Assembly (NCBI GenBank): GCA_003342895.1
Contig: PTFA01000539.1
Span: forward strand, 62,001-126,000
Source: Casuarius casuarius
Lineage: Eukaryota > Chordata > Aves > Casuariiformes > Casuariidae
Length of the DNA: 64,000 bases
Direction: 5' to 3'
Shown in pieces: positions 58,281 to 64,000 of this stretch. The position numbers and the translations under genes are program-made. Within the stretch, counting starts at the first letter, position 1, and each line of letters starts with the position of its first letter. The notes beneath the pieces were generated by a model. It made no database searches, was not told where the DNA came from, and saw only the letters and a program-made list of their open reading frames with translations.

Positions 58281-61200
58281 TGTGCTCACTGGCTGCTTTC
58301 TTTGTATTTAATAACTGTTTGTCCTGGCAGTGCTCTCCAGACTGTAGTGTCTCCTTGTAGAAGGGTGCTTCAGGCCTGCCTATGTAAATGAGGAACAGCA
58401 GTTACAGTGCATTTGTGCCTCTCATGATGGGTGTTTTCCCCTACCCTGTGCTGAATGCCAGGTGTGCTATTTTTTGCCAACCACAGGTGAATGTGGGCAC
58501 ATAATCAAATGTGGTTACTGTGGTCAAGCTAGTACATTGCTAGTGTACAATCTGACTTGCCTTGTAGCAGCTTCTTTATGTACCATGAATCTAAGCTGCT
58601 TGCTCAGCTGGGGCTGAAGGGAGGAACACACCAGGGTGAGATAATAACATAAACTGTGCTGGACTGGCCACTCACTAATTTAAATGAGTGTTTCTTGCTT
58701 GAGCCAAGGAGTGGGAGTATCAGTTGCTTTTCTTTGTGTTGTTTGTGACTTCATCTAAACAGTGGGAATATTAGTCTCAATTCTCAGAATGAAATGAAAA
58801 TAAAACTTGGACTTGCCCTGGTGTATGTTCCTCTACTTAAAATTAGTTCTGGAAGTAGCTTAAAGAGCTGACTGAGAGTAAGCAGTTGGATAACTTCAAG
58901 CTGTGTAAGTTCTGGTTAGTACCTTTTGCACAACTGACTTCAGAATGGGAGTCACTGCAAATGGCACAATACTACTTCTAACTCCTTTTTGTGCTTTTAA
59001 AGAATTTCTAAGTTGCTAGGTATAATTTTCAGTAGATGTTGGGTGACTAGGTGTCTCTGGTCCTTTTAAACTTGGAAAGAAAAATTGTCTAGAGGCTAAT
59101 GCATGAAATCCTGAGCAGGATGGAAGCTTGCTTCAGCAGGTGGGAGGTGTAAATGCAAGGCCTTTCTGGCAAGGAGGAACCAGATCTGGCTGCAGAGGAA
59201 GATAAATCTGAAGTGGATTCTCAGCTGGACAAGGAGCTTGTATCATCAGAAGCCGTAAGAGGTGCTTCAGACAGAGGCAGTGCTCTGAAAGAAACACCAT
59301 TTGCATGAGCCTGGAGCAAGAGAGGCTTTGTGGTAGGGAACTAAGCTGTCTTCAGGCCCTGTGCTTTTCTGCAATATGCGTCAGTGCTGATGGAATGAAA
59401 AGAAGTGTGGCTAACACAACTGCTGTTGCAGATGGCTGTGTCTCAGCCCCCTCCTGTCTGTGCGCAGACCAGGACTTGTGCTGTAGCACCACCGTGTGCC
59501 AGGCAGGTTGCAGCGAGTGCTGTCCCTCCTCCTGTTGTAAATATGGGAAAGAGGAGTACCATGATCTCTTAAACCCTGTGGTTTAACCCACTACTGAAAA
59601 GGGGAGCATGAAAAATGTTACAATGTTGCTCTAACTAGTGATGTGCCCCAAGGAGGTCTTGTGCGTGCTCTAGCAGAGGCCTGCCTTGGTCCACACAAGC
59701 GCTGCTGTACAAGCTCCCATAAGCAGTAGTTTGTGCTGTTTTTCCCAGGTGACACCAAAACTGAAGGCATGTGTCGCCAGCTGCCCTGGAGTTCAGAGGA
59801 ACAGGGGAAATTGCTTGCTGTGTGAACAGCTTCATGGTAGGCTGGAAGAGGAGAGGCTGTCAGGTGTATCTGTCTAAAAAGTACAGGAACGACTGCTTCC
59901 GAATTGTCTTTTATCTGCTGGCAGACTGTCATGTTTCTTGGCAGTTCCTGCCCTGCTAGTCACAACCCACTGCAGCAGCACATGTGGGAAGATGAAGATG
60001 ATTTACCAGAGACCTCTGGCAGCTCCTGTTGTGCTTTTCTGAGGGAATGATTTCTAAGTAACATTATTTAACTCAACAGATACACATAGTATTCTTAAAT
60101 TATCAGATCCACTCTACATGTATCATAGGCTGCTTTTTGATTTTCCCCAGAAGTCCAAACAAGGGTTTAGTAGGGATGGGAGCAGTCACCCTGTGGCCAT
60201 TTTCCATTTTCCTCAGACAGGTTTGTCACTGCTCTTTCACTTGATAGCTCAGTTGACCTGGGTTCTGCATGCTTGCTCAGCAAATAGTGCTGTTATGCAG
60301 CCCGTTTTTGATGTGACTTGAGCTCAGGCTTCTGCCTTGGACAGATATCTCCATTTATGTTCCCCTCTCACAGGCTTCTGGTTTGCCTTTGGTTGAGCTG
60401 CTCTGGAGAGTTCCAGTGAGCTCATGAAGATAGGTGTCCAGGGTGGTGAGTGCCAGCATCTCCAAGTGGTGTAGCCAAGTCTGAATGCAGACAGCACATC
60501 TCTGCCCTAGGAAAGTATAAAAAGCACAGTCTGCTCACCCCACCACTGTTATCTTCACTGAAAAAGCTGTGTCCTGGACCATGTATGAAAAGGTATGGTT
60601 AGTATGCATTGTTGTAGCACCCACCAGCCTGGCCACACTGAATTAATAGGTGCTTAGGTGCTTGGAGACAGGATCAGCTCCACTAGTTTCCAGACTGCTG
60701 CCAGCATCTCTCCCTTAGTGTGGTAGCTGCAAAGACTGATGCAGAATGAGAGGAAAAAAGTCTGTGAGCAAGTCCTGCTGAGGAAGGGAGGTTGTGCAGC
60801 TGCAAAGAGTGCTATTGCAAGCCTGTTTGCTCTTTCTCCTGGCATCCAGATCTAATCCGATTTGCTCAGCTGCCATCTCTGGTGCTCTGGGCTGCTTTCC
60901 TGAGGGCATGTTGAAGAATGGCATCAGCACCATTGGACAGCATGCAGAGAGGGGCTGGTATTATCTCTGAGTGATTGCTGCAGCCTGCCAAAGGCACATT
61001 TGGCTTCCAGCAATTGAGAGCTCCCACAGGTTAGAGAGACTAGTTCCTTTTAAATTACTAACCAGGTGCTAAGCCCACTTCTTCAGCAGAGAGTATCAGA
61101 CTGAGGTTTCATTGGTACAAACCATGGCTTTCCCTCTTCTACCTCAATGGAGAGAAAAACCATGACCTCCTCTACTCTTTTGTCTTCAGATCATTGCAAT

Positions 61201-61689
61201 GGTCTTCATGCAGGTGGTTCTCCAGATGAGAAGAGGGCAAGTGCAGATCAGCGGACAGTTCAGGGAGGCAACTGGCAGAGCCCCTGAGAGCTAGAGGAGC
61301 AGAAGCCACCCTGGACAGAGCAGTTGGTATTTTCAGAGCTGCCCGACTCATGCAGGGCTTACGGAGGGTGGGCAGTGCTCCCTGTGGGCACAGTGAATCC
61401 AAACTAGCCTTGGCACAACCGGGCATGTGGACATGTCCTAAGCCATGCTGGTGGGAGCAAGGCAAGAGCTGCAGTAGATTTGCTGATCTGAGTGTGCATT
61501 TAAGAGCAGCCTCTGAAACTTCAGCCAGAGCTATGCAAGTTCCAAGGGAGTCTTCAGCTGGAAGTCAGGCAAGTATGACAGAAGGCCAGCGTGAATGAAT
61601 AGGAAGCAAAAAGGAAGCATACAGAAGGTAGAAGGGGTATCAGGCTATCCAAGAGTAGGCATTGCCTGAGCATGCAAGGATGGAGTTGG
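58281..61689. other. Intergenic region after CTCF
   Basis: No exon series or RNA gene recognised. One 93-codon open frame at 59305-59586 (+) is strikingly Cys-rich at its end but matches no family I know. The rest shows no clear repeat. Confidence 0.5.
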
Positions 61690-62980
61690 GAAAACCAAAG
61701 CTCAGCTGGAGTTGGACCTAGAGGATGTGAAGGGCAACAAGAAAGGCTTCTATATCAATAAGTGTGTCTTCAGCAGCAGCAACAGGAAGGGTGGGGAAAA
61801 TGTGGGTCTACTCCTTAATAGAGCAGAGGAATTGGTGACAAAGGACATGGCTGAGGTACTCAGTGCTGCTTTTGCCTTGATTTTTACTGGTGAGGTCTGC
61901 CCTCAGACCTCCCAAGTCCCAAGCCTCGTGGCAGTCTAAGGGTTACATCTGAAGGTGCTGAGAAAAGAGGCCTATGTCATTGTGAAGCCATGCTCTATCA
62001 TCTTGGGAAGGTCCTGGCAATCTGGGGAGATTCCTGATGACTGGAAAAAAGCATGTGTCCCACCCATCTTCAAGAAGGGCAACAAGGAAGATCCAGGGGA
62101 CTACAGGCCTGTCAGACACACTTAAGTCCCTGGGAGTGAATCACCCTGGAAGCTTTTTTACAGGCACATTGAACACAAAATGGTGATGAGGAACAGTCAC
62201 CGTGTCAAGGGGAAATCCTGCCTAACCGACCCCATTGCATTCTCTGAGGACATGTCTGGCTGCATGGACAAGGGGAGGGCTGTGGATGCTGTTTGTCTTG
62301 ACTTTAGCAAGGTGTTTGATACCATCTTCCACAGACTCCTTATAGCCGAACTGGAGACACAGGGTCTGGAGGACTACAGGTTGGGTGGAAAATTGGCTGG
62401 ACTACGAGGTTCAGAGTGCTCAGCAGTACAAAGTCCAACTAGTTATTAAAGTTGTTCCTCAGGGATCGATTGTAGGACCAATACTGTTTAACATCTTTCT
62501 TAATGACCTGGCTGATTGCCCAGGGTGTGCTCTCATCAGGTTTGCGCCTGATACCATACCGAGGGGAGTGGTTGAGAAAGTAGAGGACAGTGCTGCTGCT
62601 TGGAGGGACCTCGACAGGCTGGAGGATTGGGCCATCAGGAATGCGATGGAGCTGAGCAAAGGCAAACACAGCATACTCCGCTGGGAGGGAGCAGCCCATG
62701 CCGCATACCAGGTTGGGTTGGCTGCCAGTGGAGCAGGGCTGCAGAAGAAGCGCTGAGGGTGCTGGGGGACAAGAAGCCAGCCAGGAGTCAGCAGGGTGCT
62801 CCTGCATCGAAGCACCAGGGCAGACTTAGCAAGAGTGCAGCCAGTGGGGCAAGGGAAGAAACTGCTGCCCTCCATTTGGCTCTGGGGAGACCACATTTGG
62901 ACACCGACACAGTTTGGGCTCCCCGGTGGAGGACAGGCAGTAACAGACTGGTATAAGGCCAGCAGAAGCCCCTGAGACCT
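61690..62980 (+). mobile_element. CR1 LINE fragment, sense strand, degraded
   Basis: Encodes, in broken frames, GNKKGFYINKCVFSSSNRKG (61730), a piece near 62180-62449 with KGKSCLTDPIAFSEDMSG and VCLDFSKVFDTIFH, and RFAPDTIPRGVVEKVEDSAA further on. The order fits CR1 ORF2. The second catalytic motif of the RT (normally an ADD-type triad) reads APD here, so the copy is dead. The 3' end is unclear, with similarity (GGGGAGACCACATTTGG) traceable to about 62950. Confidence 0.85.
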
Positions 62981-64000
62981 GGGAAGGTCCTGGTACTCCA
63001 AGATGGTGTAGGAAATGCCTAGCCCCAATACACTCCATATGCTCGGGAGGAAGAAAGAGGAGATGGGTTCCTCTAGGCATCCTGACAAGTGTGTGCTTGC
63101 ACAGCAGATGGGGAACACTTGTCACATGGATATTTTCCTCTGCCCTGCTCTTGGGGAAGATGTTCTGGTGCATTGGCACTCAGCATGTCCTGGCACATGG
63201 GACCAAGTGTTTTGGAAGAGAAGCTTGGGGATGGGGCTCCTGGAGCTCCTTTGTGCTTCTAAGCTTCAATAGGAGCCAACACCTAATGGGTGCAAGGGGA
63301 CAGTTGTTCTCTCCATGTCCTGAATATCCTTGCTAAAGCCATGACAAAGCTGGGTCCTGATGCCCCTTCTGAGATGTTCAGATACCAGTAGCATGGTCTC
63401 CTGTCATCCTGGAAGATCCATAGATCCAGAGATGGCTGTCTGGGGGAACTGCCCATGCTGGGCAGTGAACACCCTGCCTTTTACTTGTGCTTATCTGCCT
63501 GTTGACACGGCTCTCAATGCTCAGAGGAGCTGCTTCCACTGCTCCGTTCTTACCCCACAAAGAGATGCCTCAGCTGAAGGTGGTCCCTGCCCTGAGCTAT
63601 GCTCTCCGCAGCCGCCTTCCCTGAATTGGCAAGTCAAGGCCACTGCATGTTGTGGTTGGGCTCTACGAAGACAGCAGTGTCTGCAGGGAGATCACTTCCT
63701 GCCTTGCTTTTGCATTTAAGGAAGATTCGAAAATGCTATGTTGTCTGCTTGGCCCTGGCTACCTGCAACAGCATCACCCAGCCCTGCCAGAGATCAGCCC
63801 ATCCCAGGCTATTCCAACCCTGGAAATGCTCCTTTGAGAGCCCTTGGTTGGCAGATCCCTGTGCAGGGCAGGCTGGAGTTTGGTGGTTTGTCAAAAATTA
63901 TAATTTAGGGGGATGAGGCATCTGGTACCTTCCATCCCGGCTCATGCTAGTTGTGGGTACCAGGTGGTCTGCTGAGAGGAGCTCTGCTGGCTCCATCAGC
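62981..64000. other. Intergenic sequence to the right edge
   Basis: Nothing recognised. Synteny with mammals predicts CARMIL2 downstream of CTCF, but no part of that protein could be identified here. Confidence 0.5.

Noticed and set aside
59305..59586. Metallothionein gene
   Set aside because: Metallothionein genes lie elsewhere on the same syntenic chromosome, and the Cys spacing and length here do not match the family.
62981..64000. First exons of CARMIL2
   Set aside because: Expected from synteny, but no segment reads as that protein with splice sites in phase.

Overview
The window is nuclear DNA from a bird. Evidence: several CR1 retrotransposon copies of avian type, a very GC-rich CpG island, compact GC-rich introns in one gene, and two vertebrate genes whose order matches human 16q22.1 (RIPOR1 then CTCF; from memory this block lies on chicken chromosome 11). 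The species cannot be named from the sequence. Small N runs and single ambiguous bases show it is a draft assembly.

Layout. 1-10.2 kb: the 3' part of RIPOR1 (FAM65A) on the + strand, 17 well-supported coding exons plus one likely cassette exon, ending in a stop at 9309 and a 3'UTR with two poly(A) signals. 10.2-21 kb: intergenic, with a possible tRNA-derived SINE and three antisense CR1 pieces, two of them long (13.8-16.3 kb and 18.7-20.4 kb). About 21.0-22.6 kb: the CTCF CpG-island promoter and noncoding first exon. 21.6-44.8 kb: a 23-kb AT-richer first intron holding old CR1/L3-like relics, a possible MIR-like SINE, a candidate extra 5'UTR exon, G-rich tracts and a CTCF-like motif. 44.8-56.9 kb: ten coding exons of CTCF, giving an intact 728-codon reading frame with all eleven zinc fingers. 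The last CTCF intron carries a 391-bp antisense solo LTR with TG...CA ends and a perfect 6-bp target duplication. 56.9-58.3 kb: CTCF 3'UTR. 58.3-64 kb: intergenic, with a sense-strand CR1 at about 61.7-63 kb. CARMIL2 would be expected next by synteny but none of it was recognised here.

The two genes are not a functional unit. RIPOR1 encodes a Rho-binding cell-polarity regulator. CTCF encodes the eleven-finger architectural DNA-binding protein. They are neighbours by conserved synteny, both transcribed left to right. I found no bacterial-style operon, CRISPR array, rRNA or intact tRNA gene, and nothing I can defend as a wholly new biological system. The items most worth checking are the solo LTR inside CTCF, the RIPOR1 cassette exon, the candidate CTCF 5'UTR exon and the CTCF-like motif inside the CTCF gene.
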